From contig NZ_CAKASL010000003.1 of assembly GCF_916858655.1 (NCBI RefSeq), positions 248,001 through 312,000 of the forward strand: a stretch of DNA of 64,000 bases. The letters are read 5' to 3'. Position 1 is the first letter of the stretch; every line of letters starts with the position of its first letter. The translations under genes and the position numbers were made by a program. Source of the stretch: Aeromicrobium sp. Leaf350 (lineage in GTDB: Bacteria; Actinomycetota; Actinomycetes; Propionibacteriales; Nocardioidaceae). The notes under the pieces are model-generated. The model was not told the origin of the DNA and did no database searches. It was given only the letters and a program-made list of their open reading frames with translations. This document shows positions 1-10,215 of this stretch, in pieces.

Positions 1-1
1 G

Positions 2-214
2 GCCTGCAACGACGTCCTGGGCCTCGTGATCGGTGACGACCGTGACGAGTCGGTGATTGGTCAGGCCCTGCGCGGCGACGAGGGCTGGGGCACCGGTGGC
101 CTCAGCAACGCCGTCACGTGCTTCGCGACCCCGCAGGACGAGGCGCAGGCGCTCCCGTCAGGCTCGGTCTTCGGTCTGGGCGACGCCCCGATCGAGCTCG
201 TCGCCCGCGACTGA
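2..214 (+). CDS. C-terminal fragment of an unidentified protein, truncated by the window edge
   Basis: An open frame enters from the left edge and ends with TGA at 212-214; about 70 residues are visible. It contains two cysteines, one near the start (ACNDV) and one in VTCFA. The spacing and the GWGTGG...VTCFA pattern loosely recall the end of septum-formation-type extracellular domains, but this is a weak impression and no function is claimed. It is convergent with asd, whose stop codon lies three bases further on, so little room is left for a terminator between them. Confidence 0.5.
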   Translation, partial: ACNDVLGLVIGDDRDESVIGQALRGDEGWGTGGLSNAVTCFATPQDEAQALPSGSVFGLGDAPIELVARD

Positions 215-217
215 ACT

Positions 218-2574
<2,357 letters not shown>

Positions 2575-2684
2575 GGGCCCTTCCCTGCTGGTCAGCGGAG
2601 CCCTCGAACGGCTCCTGGCCGCCGCGGTTCGGCGTCCGCGCCAATCCTACCGGCCGCGAAGGGTGGCCTTCGTCGGCGATCCGC

Positions 2685-2718
2685 GAACGGCCCCGGACCG
2701 TGAGGTCCGGGGCCGTTC
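2685..2718 (-). terminator. Intrinsic-type hairpin after the lipoprotein gene
   Basis: A perfect 15-bp inverted repeat (GAACGGCCCCGGACC and its complement) with a four-base loop GTGA lies 15 bp past the lipoprotein stop and upstream of lysC. No T-run follows, as is common for actinobacterial terminators. Confidence 0.75.
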
Positions 2719-2732
2719 GGTGGAGGCGTGGA

Positions 2733-3158
2733 TCAGCCGCCGGCGATCTGGCTCTGGCAGGTCGTCGAGGCGTCCGTGAACAGCTGGGTGTCAGCCGGGT
2801 CGATGCCTGCAGCGTTGCCGTCGGCAATGGCCTGCAGCGTCTGGGCCGACGCGTCGTCGTAGACCTCGTCGACGAAGCAGGTGACCACGGAGTTCAGGAT
2901 GTCCTGGGGCAGCTCGGTGCCGCCGAGGATCTCGGTGATGAGACCGGAGTAGCCGGCAACGACGTCGTCCTTGCTGGGCTTGTCGCCGTCGCCCTCGCTG
3001 GTGTCCTCCGAGGGCTCGGTGGACTCCTCGGACTGCGAGCTCGAGTCGCTGCTGTCGTTGTTCGAGTCACCCTCGTCGTCGGAACCGCAGGCGGCCAGTC
3101 CGAAGACGGCCAGGGTGCCCACCAGGGCGGCCCCCGTCAGTCGTGAGCGCAGCTTCAT
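2733..3158 (-). CDS. Small secreted lipoprotein of unknown function
   Basis: A 141-residue protein with a classic lipoprotein signal: basic start (MKLRSR), hydrophobic stretch and lipobox LAAC at about residues 21-24, so it should be lipid-anchored outside the membrane. A low-complexity Ser/Glu/Asp linker (about residues 25-65) leads to a compact C-terminal domain of about 75 residues with two cysteines (VVTCFVDE and TTCQSQ) that could form a disulfide. No catalytic motif is recognised. It resembles the many small actinobacterial lipoproteins with an acidic tether and an unnamed helical domain. It is a single-gene unit with its own terminator. Confidence 0.8.
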   Translation of the reverse strand: MKLRSRLTGAALVGTLAVFGLAACGSDDEGDSNNDSSDSSSQSEESTEPSEDTSEGDGDKPSKDDVVAGYSGLITEILGGTELPQDILNSVVTCFVDEVYDDASAQTLQAIADGNAAGIDPADTQLFTDASTTCQSQIAGG

Positions 3159-3280
3159 CGTCGTCCCCCGTTCGTCGATGGCCCGGTCCGCATCTCGGCC
3201 GGTGCCGTGTCACGGGGAGCCTAGCGGCGTCTCGGCCCCGTCGCCCAATCGCCCGGATGGGGACCGCTCCCCGCCTGGCA

Positions 3281-3324
3281 ACGCCGTCGGCCCCGGGTCC
3301 TGGTGGATCCGGGGCCGACGGCGT
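3281..3324 (-). terminator. Long hairpin after the S1 protease gene
   Basis: A perfect 16-bp stem (ACGCCGTCGGCCCCGG and complement) with a 12-base loop sits 11 bp beyond the stop codon of the protease gene. Confidence 0.8.
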
Positions 3325-3334
3325 CGGTGATGGC

Positions 3335-4444
3335 TCAGGAGGTGATGAGCGAGAGTCCGTAGGCGTTCAGGATCTCGTTGACCGGCTGGAAGTACGTCGT
3401 GCCGCCGGAGCTGCAGTTGCCCGAGCCGCCGGAGGTGACGCCCTGCGCCTGGTTGCCCGAGATCGCGGAGCCACCGGAGTCGCCCTGCTCGGCGCAGACC
3501 GTGGTGCGGATGAGGCCCGAGACCGAGCCCTCGGGGTAGTTCACGGTCGAGCTGCGCGCCTGGATCGTGCCGCAGTGCCACCCGGTGGTCGAGCCGGAGC
3601 GGCAGATCGAGGAGCCGATGGGCGCGTCCGTCGAGCCCTTCACGGCCACGCGTCCGCCGCTGTAGTTGTCGACGGCGCCGACGGGTCGGTCGTTCGGCGT
3701 GCGCACCCAGGCGTAGTCGTTGCCGGGGAAGCTCGAGCCCGCGAAGGTGCCGGTGGGCTCGGTCGTGCTGTCACCGGTCGAGCCGCAGTGGCCCGCCGTC
3801 ACGAAGCCGCCCTGCACGGCGAAGCCGACCGAGCAGCGGTACTGGTTGTTGATGAAGTACGACTCGCCACCGACGACGTCGGCGAGCGGCTGCGGGTTCT
3901 CGGGTGCGTGCTGCACCGTCACCAGCTCCGGCGCCGCACCGGAGGCGGCCACGAAGCTCTCGGCCGCGGCGACGTCGCGCGTCGTGACGACGACCTGGTT
4001 CGAGGCCGGGTCGACGTGCCAGCCGGCGACCGTGTCGGGTGCCTGCTCGGCCGAGGCGTCGAGCGCGGCCTTGGCCGACTCGAGCTCGGCACCGGCGTGC
4101 TCGACCGAGACCAGCTCGGCGTTCGGCACCGCGGCCTTCGTGGTGGGTCCGGCGACCGCGACGACGAGGACGCCGCGCTCCGCGTCGTACCAGGAGCCGG
4201 CGTAGGAGGTGCCGAGCTGCGCGACGGCGGTCTGCTCGGCCTGCGCGGCGGTGGCCTCGCTGGCGAACCGCGCCTCTGCCTCGGCCGGCGACAGCCCGAG
4301 GTCACGCTCCAGCGCGGCGGCCTGGGAGCTGCGGTCCGGCGCCCCGTCCGGGTCCTGCGCGCTGGCCGGTGCGGTGGTGGTCAGGATGGTTGCTGCCGCG
4401 AGCGAGCCGAGGACGGCTCCGATGCGGGTGGGACGTGATGCCAC
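3335..4444 (-). CDS. Secreted S1 family serine protease with prodomain (streptogrisin / alpha-lytic type)
   Basis: Extracellular chymotrypsin-fold protease. A signal peptide covers roughly residues 1-29, ending near ASAQ. Residues about 40-185 form the alpha-lytic-type propeptide that helps fold the enzyme and is then removed. The mature domain starts near DVVGGESYF. The catalytic triad is visible: His in TAGHCG, Asp in GNDYAWV, and Ser323 in GDSGGS. Cysteines pair as expected for the family (CSVGF/GHCG, CRSG/HCGT, CAEQ/GNC). The 369-residue length is typical. ATG at 4444, monocistronic, with its own terminator. Confidence 0.95.
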   Translation of the reverse strand: MASRPTRIGAVLGSLAAATILTTTAPASAQDPDGAPDRSSQAAALERDLGLSPAEAEARFASEATAAQAEQTAVAQLGTSYAGSWYDAERGVLVVAVAGPTTKAAVPNAELVSVEHAGAELESAKAALDASAEQAPDTVAGWHVDPASNQVVVTTRDVAAAESFVAASGAAPELVTVQHAPENPQPLADVVGGESYFINNQYRCSVGFAVQGGFVTAGHCGSTGDSTTEPTGTFAGSSFPGNDYAWVRTPNDRPVGAVDNYSGGRVAVKGSTDAPIGSSICRSGSTTGWHCGTIQARSSTVNYPEGSVSGLIRTTVCAEQGDSGGSAISGNQAQGVTSGGSGNCSSGGTTYFQPVNEILNAYGLSLITS

Positions 4445-4612
4445 TGGATCTTCTCCTCCGTCGTGCCGGACGACGAATCCGGCAGGTGCCGGCTTCCCCG
4501 AAGCCCCCCGAGGGCTTGGCTCGACGCTAGTGACCGGGGACGGTCCTGGGGAGATACCGGCGAGGTCATACCACCGGTGTGATGCCGTGGATCCGCGCGC
4601 GACGGTGGCTGA

Positions 4613-5575
4613 TCAGGACGCGACGCCGAACTCCGGGTGGTCGTCGAGCCAGCCGGAGTAGACCTCGCTGCGGGCGACCAGGTCGGCGTGCGCCAGCTCG
4701 ACGCTGCGGTGGACGGCCGGCGCGAGCCCGGCGGCGGCCGAGCCGGGTCGCCACCCGACCATGTGGATCCAGCGCAGCGGGACGTCCTTGAGCGGCAGCG
4801 TCACGAGCCCGGGCAGCGTGCGCGTGGCCTGGCACAGGGCCACGGCGGTGCCCGACGTGACGAGCTCGATGCAGCTCGCGGCGTCGGCGACGTAGAGGCT
4901 GCGTGGGGTGAACCCGGCGCGCAGGCAGGCCTGGTGGAAGCAGGTCTCGAAGCACCCGTCACCCGGGGTGGCCGCCCACTCCGCGTCGGAGAGGTCGGCC
5001 AGCGTGACCTCGGTCTGGCGGGCGAGGGCGTGGTCCTCGGGCAGCAGCACGAACACGGGGTCGACCGAGAAGGTGCGCCACTCCAGGTCGTCGCCGGCGG
5101 GCGGCCCGGAGCCCCCGCACACGCCCGCGATGCAGAAGTCGAGGCGCCCGGCGGCGAGCTCGGTGGCCAGGTCGTCGGCCGACCACGAGGCAGTGGTGCT
5201 CACGGTGAGCTCGGGCTGTGTCTCGGTCAGGCGACGGATCAGCGGCGCGAGGATCGACGTCGTCGACGACCCGAGCGACACCTGGTCAGGGAGGGCGGAG
5301 CGGCTGGTCTCGGTCAGCCGTGCGGCGTCGTCGAGCAGACCGCTGACGGCAGGCAGGAGCAGGGCCGACCGCGAGATGACGAGGTCGCCGAGCGCGGTGG
5401 GCCGCACGCCCCGGTGGTCGCGCTCGAACAGGGGCCCGCCGAGGAGGCGCTCGATGCGGCGCAGCTGGGCGGTGAGCGCGGGCTGCGCGATGCCGAGCTC
5501 GCCCGCAGCCTTCGTGATGCTGCCGGACGCGGCGATCGCGCACACGATGCGCAGGTGCCGCAGCTCGAGGTCCAT
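4613..5575 (-). CDS. LysR family transcriptional regulator
   Basis: A 320-residue regulator. The N-terminal winged helix-turn-helix (about residues 3-62) contains GSITKAAGELGIAQPALTAQ, the standard LysR recognition segment. The remainder is a periplasmic-binding-protein-like effector domain. Starts at ATG 5575 with MDLELRHLRIV. It lies upstream of the secreted protease on the same strand, with a 168-bp gap. The target and effector cannot be told from sequence; control of the protease gene is only a positional guess. Confidence 0.9.
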   Translation of the reverse strand: MDLELRHLRIVCAIAASGSITKAAGELGIAQPALTAQLRRIERLLGGPLFERDHRGVRPTALGDLVISRSALLLPAVSGLLDDAARLTETSRSALPDQVSLGSSTTSILAPLIRRLTETQPELTVSTTASWSADDLATELAAGRLDFCIAGVCGGSGPPAGDDLEWRTFSVDPVFVLLPEDHALARQTEVTLADLSDAEWAATPGDGCFETCFHQACLRAGFTPRSLYVADAASCIELVTSGTAVALCQATRTLPGLVTLPLKDVPLRWIHMVGWRPGSAAAGLAPAVHRSVELAHADLVARSEVYSGWLDDHPEFGVAS

Positions 5576-5603
5576 CCCCCGAGTCTAGAAACCCCCCGGT
5601 ACT

Positions 5604-5667
5604 ACCGCTCGCGAGAGACTTTGTTACCCCTCGCGAGAGACCTTGTAACCTCTCGCGAGCGAGCTAG
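5604..5667. repeat. Three tandem 22-bp palindrome-containing repeat units (copy A)
   Basis: The palindrome CTCGCGAG occurs at 5608, 5630 and 5652, an exact 22-bp period. The first two units are followed by AGAC, then T/C, TTGT and A/T-AC; the third unit degenerates after the palindrome. The same unit, also three copies with 22-bp period, occurs at 8841-8906 in the other orientation. There are no spacers, so this is not a CRISPR array. The block lies between the LysR start and the recR stop. Confidence 0.9.
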
Positions 5668-5699
5668 TTCGCTGCCGCGAGCGAGATCGCGCGCTCGCG

Positions 5700-6317
5700 T
5701 CAGGCGGAGGGGGTGGTCGCCTGGACCACCGAGGTGCGGCCCTCGAACGCCCGCCCCAACGTGAGCTCGTCGGCGTACTCCAGGTCGCCGCCGATGGGCA
5801 GGCCGCTCGCGAGCTTGCTGACCTTGATGCCGAACGTCGTGAGCGAGCGGATCAGGTACGTCGCGGTGGCCTCGCCCTCGAGGTTCGGGTCGGTCGCGAT
5901 GATGACCTCGGTGATGGCCGGGTCGTTGAGCCGCGCGTAGAGCTCCTTGATGCGGAGGTTCTCCGGGCCGACGCCCTCGATCGGGCTGATCGCGCCGCCC
6001 AGCACGTGGTAGCGGCCGCGGAACTCGCGGGTGCGCTCGATCGCGACGACGTCCTTGCTCTCCTCGACGACGCACAGCACGGTGGTGTCGCGACGCGGGT
6101 CGGAGCAGATGCGGCACTCGGTGTCGGTCGTGACGACGCAGCAGATCGAGCAGAAGTGCACCTTCGCCTTGACGTCGGTCAGGACCGCGGCGAGACGTCG
6201 GACGTCGTCGGGATCGGCGTCGAGGAGGTGGAACGCGATGCGCTGCGCACTCTTCGGACCGATGCCCGGCAGCCGACCGAGCTCGTCGATGAGGTCTTGG
6301 ATCACGCCGTCGTACAC
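5700..6317 (-). CDS. recR: Recombination mediator protein RecR
   Basis: Helps load RecA at gaps during RecF-pathway recombinational repair; acts as a ring clamp with RecO/RecF. It has 205 residues, close to the usual 199. Visible features are the helix-hairpin-helix [13 protein letters not shown] (about 14-26), a four-cysteine zinc finger (CSIC and CRIC), and a TOPRIM domain with VVEESKD, followed by the conserved [18 protein letters not shown] at 6317 ([10 protein letters not shown]). In many bacteria it sits in a dnaX-ybaB-recR operon. Here dnaX is 3.9 kb upstream and the ybaB/ebfC gene is not present between them. Confidence 0.97.
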   Translation of the reverse strand: MYDGVIQDLIDELGRLPGIGPKSAQRIAFHLLDADPDDVRRLAAVLTDVKAKVHFCSICCVVTTDTECRICSDPRRDTTVLCVVEESKDVVAIERTREFRGRYHVLGGAISPIEGVGPENLRIKELYARLNDPAITEVIIATDPNLEGEATATYLIRSLTTFGIKVSKLASGLPIGGDLEYADELTLGRAFEGRTSVVQATTPSA

Positions 6318-6379
6318 CCCGCCAGCCTACGGGGCCGGGCCCATCACGGCGCTCGCGCCGCGCGACCCGCGAGCGGGAA

Positions 6380-7531
6380 TCAGGTAAAGGCGCTGATGCC
6401 CGTCTCGGCCCGACCGATCAACAGCTTCTGCACCTGGCTCGTGCCCTCGTACAAGGTCATGACCCGGGCGTCGCGCAGGTACTTCTGCACGGGGAACTCG
6501 TCGATGAACCCGTAGCCGCCGAACGACTGCACCGCGAGGTTCGCCGCGCGCACCGCCGCCTCCGACGCGAACAGCTTGGCCTTCGACGCCGCGGTGCCGA
6601 ACGGCTCGCCCCGGTTCATCAGGTCCGCGGCCCGCCAGGTGAGCAGGCGCGCGGCGTCGGCGTCGACCGAGATGTCGGCGATCATGTCCTGCACCAGCTG
6701 GAACGACGCGATCGGCTTGCCGAACTGCTCGCGCTGCGTCGTGTAGGCGACGACCTCCTCGAGGCAGCCCTGCACGATGCCGACGCAGCTGGCCGCGATC
6801 GTGACGCGGCCCTTGTCGAGGGTCTTCATCGCGATCTTGAAGCCCTCGCCCCGCTCGCCGAGGAGCGCGTCGGCAGGCACGCGGACGCCCTCGAACGACA
6901 GGGACGCCGTGGCCTGGCCGCGCAGGCCGAGCTTGCCGGTGACCTCGGTGCGCCCGAAGCCGGGGGTGTCGGTGGGCACGAGGAATGCCGAGACGCCGCG
7001 AGCGCCCGGGCCGTCGGTGCGCGCGAACACCAGCGCGACGTCGGCCCAGGTGCCGTTGGTGATGAAGATCTTCTCGCCGTCGATGACCCACTCGTCGCCG
7101 TCGAGAACCGCCTTGGTGGTGAGGTTGCCGGCGTCGGACCCGTGGCCGGGCTCGGTCAGGGCGAAGCATCCGAGGGCGCGGCCGGTCGCGATGACCGGCA
7201 GCCACCGCTGCTTCTGCTCCTCGGTGCCGTGGCGCAGGACCGACGACCCGAACAGGCCGGCCGAGACCGAGACGATGCCGCGGATCGACGAGTCGGCGCG
7301 GCCGAGCTCCTCCGCCGCCAGCACGTAGGTCGTGTAGTCGCCGCCGATGCCGCCGTACTCCTCGGGGATCGTCAGGCCGAAGAAGCCCAGGTCGCCGAGC
7401 TTCGGGATGATCGCGGTGTCGACCGACTCGCGGCGGTCCCACTCGGTGCGGAACGGCACGACCTCGCGGTCCAGGAACTCCCGGGCGGTGCGGCGGAAGT
7501 CGCGCTGCTCGTCGGTGAGGTTCAGGTCCAT
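6380..7531 (-). CDS. Acyl-CoA dehydrogenase (glutaryl-CoA dehydrogenase / short-chain class)
   Basis: A 383-residue FAD flavoenzyme of the acyl-CoA dehydrogenase family that introduces an alpha-beta double bond into an acyl-CoA. N-terminal helical domain about 1-115; the FAD/substrate loop reads CFALTEPGHGSDAG; ITNGTWADV lies in the beta domain. Near the C-terminus, LYEGTSQVQK supplies the catalytic glutamate in the position used by medium-chain enzymes. Starts at ATG 7531, whose first ten bases overlap the end of the pab fusion gene, implying co-transcription with it. The acyl chain used cannot be told from sequence. Confidence 0.93.
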   Translation of the reverse strand: MDLNLTDEQRDFRRTAREFLDREVVPFRTEWDRRESVDTAIIPKLGDLGFFGLTIPEEYGGIGGDYTTYVLAAEELGRADSSIRGIVSVSAGLFGSSVLRHGTEEQKQRWLPVIATGRALGCFALTEPGHGSDAGNLTTKAVLDGDEWVIDGEKIFITNGTWADVALVFARTDGPGARGVSAFLVPTDTPGFGRTEVTGKLGLRGQATASLSFEGVRVPADALLGERGEGFKIAMKTLDKGRVTIAASCVGIVQGCLEEVVAYTTQREQFGKPIASFQLVQDMIADISVDADAARLLTWRAADLMNRGEPFGTAASKAKLFASEAAVRAANLAVQSFGGYGFIDEFPVQKYLRDARVMTLYEGTSQVQKLLIGRAETGISAFT

Positions 7532-10215
7532 GGGGTCCTCCGGTGGGATGCGCCGGCGAGGAAGGTCGCCAGCATGTCGTGGCCGCGGTGGGTCAGGATC
7601 GACTCGGGGTGCATCTGCACGCCCTCGACCGGGTGGGTGCGGTGTCGCACCCCCATGATCACCCCCGAGGCCGTGCGTGCCGTGACCTCGAGCTGGGGCG
7701 GCAGGCTGTCGGGGTCGATCACGAGGGAGTGGTAGCGGGCGCAGGTGAGCGGGCTGGGCAGCCCGGCGAGCACTCCCGCGCCGGCGTGGTGCACCAGCGA
7801 CGGCTTGCCGTGCACGACCTCGGGGGCGCGCACGACTCGGCCGCCGTACACCTCGCCGATGACCTGGTGCCCGAGACAGACGCCGAGCGTGGGCGTGCTC
7901 GGGCCCAGTCGCCGGACGAGCTCGGCACTGATGCCGGCCTCGCTCGGTGCCCCGGGGCCCGGGGAGACGACGAGGTGGGTGAACTCGCCGGCGAGGCGAC
8001 GGGCCACGAGGTCGCTGACGTCGCCGCGGTCGTTGCGCACCACCTCGGCCTCGGCGCCGAGCTCGCCGACGTACTGCACGAGGTTGTAGACGAACGAGTC
8101 GTAGTTGTCGACGAAGAGGACACGCGCGGCGTCGGCCCGCGGGGGCTGCGGGGCCTCGGCCAGCTCGGTGCGCTCGACGAGCAACGAGGCGACGGGGCCG
8201 ACCTCCCACCGGCCCACGCCGGGGACCTCGACGACGGGCACCGTGCCGCGCAGCGCGTTGGTCACGAACACCTCCGAGGCTGCGGCGAGGTCGCGCGTCG
8301 TGAGGCGGTGCTGGTGCACGGGGATGCCGGCGGCGCGCAACCGCTCGACGACCCGTGCCCGCTCGGTGCCGGGCAGGATGCGGCCGTCGAGGGCGGGGGT
8401 GTGCACGCCGTCGTCGCGCACGAGGAACAGCGAGGCACGGGCGGTCTCGAGCACCGAGCCGTCGGTGTCGACGAGCAGACGGTCGCGCCCGGGCTCGACA
8501 GGTCCCAGTGCCTGCCGGTCGGCCCACTTGTGCCCGCCCCAGCCCCCGTCGACGACCTGCACGTCGAGCGTCCAGGGTGTCGGCTCGGGCACGAGTGGTG
8601 CGACGGTCAGGCCGACGTGGACGTCGCCGTCGCTGACCGGCTCGGCGTCGATGCGCAGGCGGTGTTGACCGACGAGGCCGCGGGTCTTGCCGCGGACCGC
8701 CGACTCCAGGCCGGCGCGCACGGTGCGCCCGTGCAGCGATCGCACGCTGGCGTCGAGGCGGGCCAGGTGGGCGTCGAGGTCGACGGGCTCGCCGTCGACG
8801 ACCAGCACGGTCTCGAAGACCGCCTCCCCGCGGTGCGGAAAAGTCTCTCGCGAGTGGTGACGAAGTCTCTCGTCAGCGGTAACAAAGTCTCTCGCGAGCG
8901 GTAATTCGGCGCCGATGGCGTGGAGGAGGGGGAGGGCCTTGGTGAAGCACTCCCGGAGCTCGGCCTCGGGGGTGGAGTCGGCGACCACGCCGCCGCCGAC
9001 CCCGAGCCAGGCGGCCCAGGTGCCCGGGGCGGTGCGGGCGAACTCGAAGGTGCGGATCACGACGTTGAGCTCGAGGCCGGCGTGCGGACTGACGTGGCCG
9101 ATGGCGCCCGTGTAGGCCTCGCGGGCCGTGGTCTCGAGCGCGCCGACGACCTCCATCGCGCGGATCTTCGGCGCCCCGGTGACGGAGCCGGGCGGGAAGG
9201 TGGCGCGCAGCAGGTCGGCGTCGGTGGCGCCGGCGCGCAGGTGCCCGACGACGTCGGACACGAGGTGCCACACGCTGTGTCGCTCGGCCCTGGCGATCGC
9301 CGGCACGCGCACCGAGCCCGGCTCGCAGACGCGGCCGAGGTCGTTGCGCATCAGGTCGACGATCATGACGTTCTCGGCACGGTCCTTGGCGGAGGCCTCG
9401 AGCTCGGCGGGGTCGGAGTCGAGCGGCGCGGTGCCCTTGATGGGCGAGGTCAGCACCTCCTGGCCCGTGCGCCGCAGGAAGAGCTCGGGCGAGAGGCTCG
9501 CGACGGCTCCGTCCGGCCAGCCGACGTAGGCGGCGTACGCGGGGCGCAGGGCCTCGACGCCGGCGCAGAACACGTCGAGCGGGTGGCCCGAGAGGTCGGA
9601 CTCGAGTCGCTGGCACAGGTTGGCCTGGAACACGTCGCCCGCCGCGACGTGCTCGAGCACGCGGGCGACGGCGGCCTCGTGCTCGGCCGGGCTGGGCACG
9701 GGCGAGAAGGGGGTGAACGAGTAGGCCTGGGGTGCGGCGTCGAGCGCCAGGTCGGCGGCGAGCTCGGCGACCCACGCGTCGAGGGCCTCCGGGCCGTCCA
9801 GCGACTCGGCCCACCAGCGGCCACCGGCCCGGCGCAGCACGTGACGGTAGTGGCCCACGACGTGGTCGGGCTGGGGGTGCGGTCGGTGCTCGATCTGCGC
9901 CCGCGGCCCGGAACCCCCGCCGGCGTCGTCGAGGCGCTGGCCGAGCCGGTAGCCCCACAGGCCGATCCAGCCGCCTCCGAACGTGCCGTCGGCGGGCGCC
10001 GGATCGATGCCGAGCTCGAACGGATCGGCCTCGGGGGCGAGCTCGGCCACCGGGTCGACGGCGACGAGCGCGTCGCCGTGGTGCCACGCGCCGATGAGCG
10101 CGACGGGTCGGCGGCGGTGACGGAGCCGGCGGAGGACCTCGGTGGGGGAGGCGGTCAGGTCGAGCCGTCGCCGGCTGGCCGGACCGGGCTCAGCGGGGCC
10201 CTGCGGCGTCGTCAT
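7522..10215 (-). CDS. Three-domain aminodeoxychorismate synthase/lyase fusion (PabB-PabC-PabA)
   Basis: An 897-residue protein carrying all three activities needed to make 4-aminobenzoate for folate. PabB domain about 1-435: FPPGSVTGAPKIRAMEVV and SPIKGTAP mark chorismate-utilising enzymes. PabC domain about 460-690: class IV aminotransferase/ADC lyase, with the PLP lysine in GHKWADRQAL. PabA domain about 695-890: glutamine amidotransferase with VDNYDSFVYNL, catalytic Cys in GVCLGHQ and His/Glu in GVQMHPES. Starts at ATG 10215, inside the last 26 bases of dnaX; its end overlaps the next gene by ten bases. The PabB-PabC junction (about residues 437-459) is encoded by a tandem repeat (see 8841-8906). 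PabA-PabB and PabB-PabC fusions are well known; all three in one chain in this order is less usual. Confidence 0.93.
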   Translation of the reverse strand: MTTPQGPAEPGPASRRRLDLTASPTEVLRRLRHRRRPVALIGAWHHGDALVAVDPVAELAPEADPFELGIDPAPADGTFGGGWIGLWGYRLGQRLDDAGGGSGPRAQIEHRPHPQPDHVVGHYRHVLRRAGGRWWAESLDGPEALDAWVAELAADLALDAAPQAYSFTPFSPVPSPAEHEAAVARVLEHVAAGDVFQANLCQRLESDLSGHPLDVFCAGVEALRPAYAAYVGWPDGAVASLSPELFLRRTGQEVLTSPIKGTAPLDSDPAELEASAKDRAENVMIVDLMRNDLGRVCEPGSVRVPAIARAERHSVWHLVSDVVGHLRAGATDADLLRATFPPGSVTGAPKIRAMEVVGALETTAREAYTGAIGHVSPHAGLELNVVIRTFEFARTAPGTWAAWLGVGGGVVADSTPEAELRECFTKALPLLHAIGAELPLARDFVTADERLRHHSRETFPHRGEAVFETVLVVDGEPVDLDAHLARLDASVRSLHGRTVRAGLESAVRGKTRGLVGQHRLRIDAEPVSDGDVHVGLTVAPLVPEPTPWTLDVQVVDGGWGGHKWADRQALGPVEPGRDRLLVDTDGSVLETARASLFLVRDDGVHTPALDGRILPGTERARVVERLRAAGIPVHQHRLTTRDLAAASEVFVTNALRGTVPVVEVPGVGRWEVGPVASLLVERTELAEAPQPPRADAARVLFVDNYDSFVYNLVQYVGELGAEAEVVRNDRGDVSDLVARRLAGEFTHLVVSPGPGAPSEAGISAELVRRLGPSTPTLGVCLGHQVIGEVYGGRVVRAPEVVHGKPSLVHHAGAGVLAGLPSPLTCARYHSLVIDPDSLPPQLEVTARTASGVIMGVRHRTHPVEGVQMHPESILTHRGHDMLATFLAGASHRRTPWT
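8841..8906. repeat. Three tandem 22-bp palindrome-containing repeat units inside the pab fusion gene (copy B)
   Basis: CTCGCGAG (middle unit CTCGTCAG) starts at 8847, 8869 and 8891, an exact 22-bp period, and is the reverse complement of the units at 5604-5667. Three units make 66 bp, exactly 22 codons, so the reading frame is preserved and the block becomes the PabB-PabC linker. The three units are read in three different frames. Confidence 0.9.

Noticed and set aside
2575..2684. Lysine riboswitch upstream of lysC
   Set aside because: The leader is only about 110 bp and shows no extended conserved helices; a simple TAGGAT promoter-like element is all that is visible.
5604..5667. A short CRISPR-like array
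   Set aside because: Units are directly tandem with a 22-bp period and no variable spacers, only three copies exist and no cas genes are near. It is a tandem palindromic repeat.
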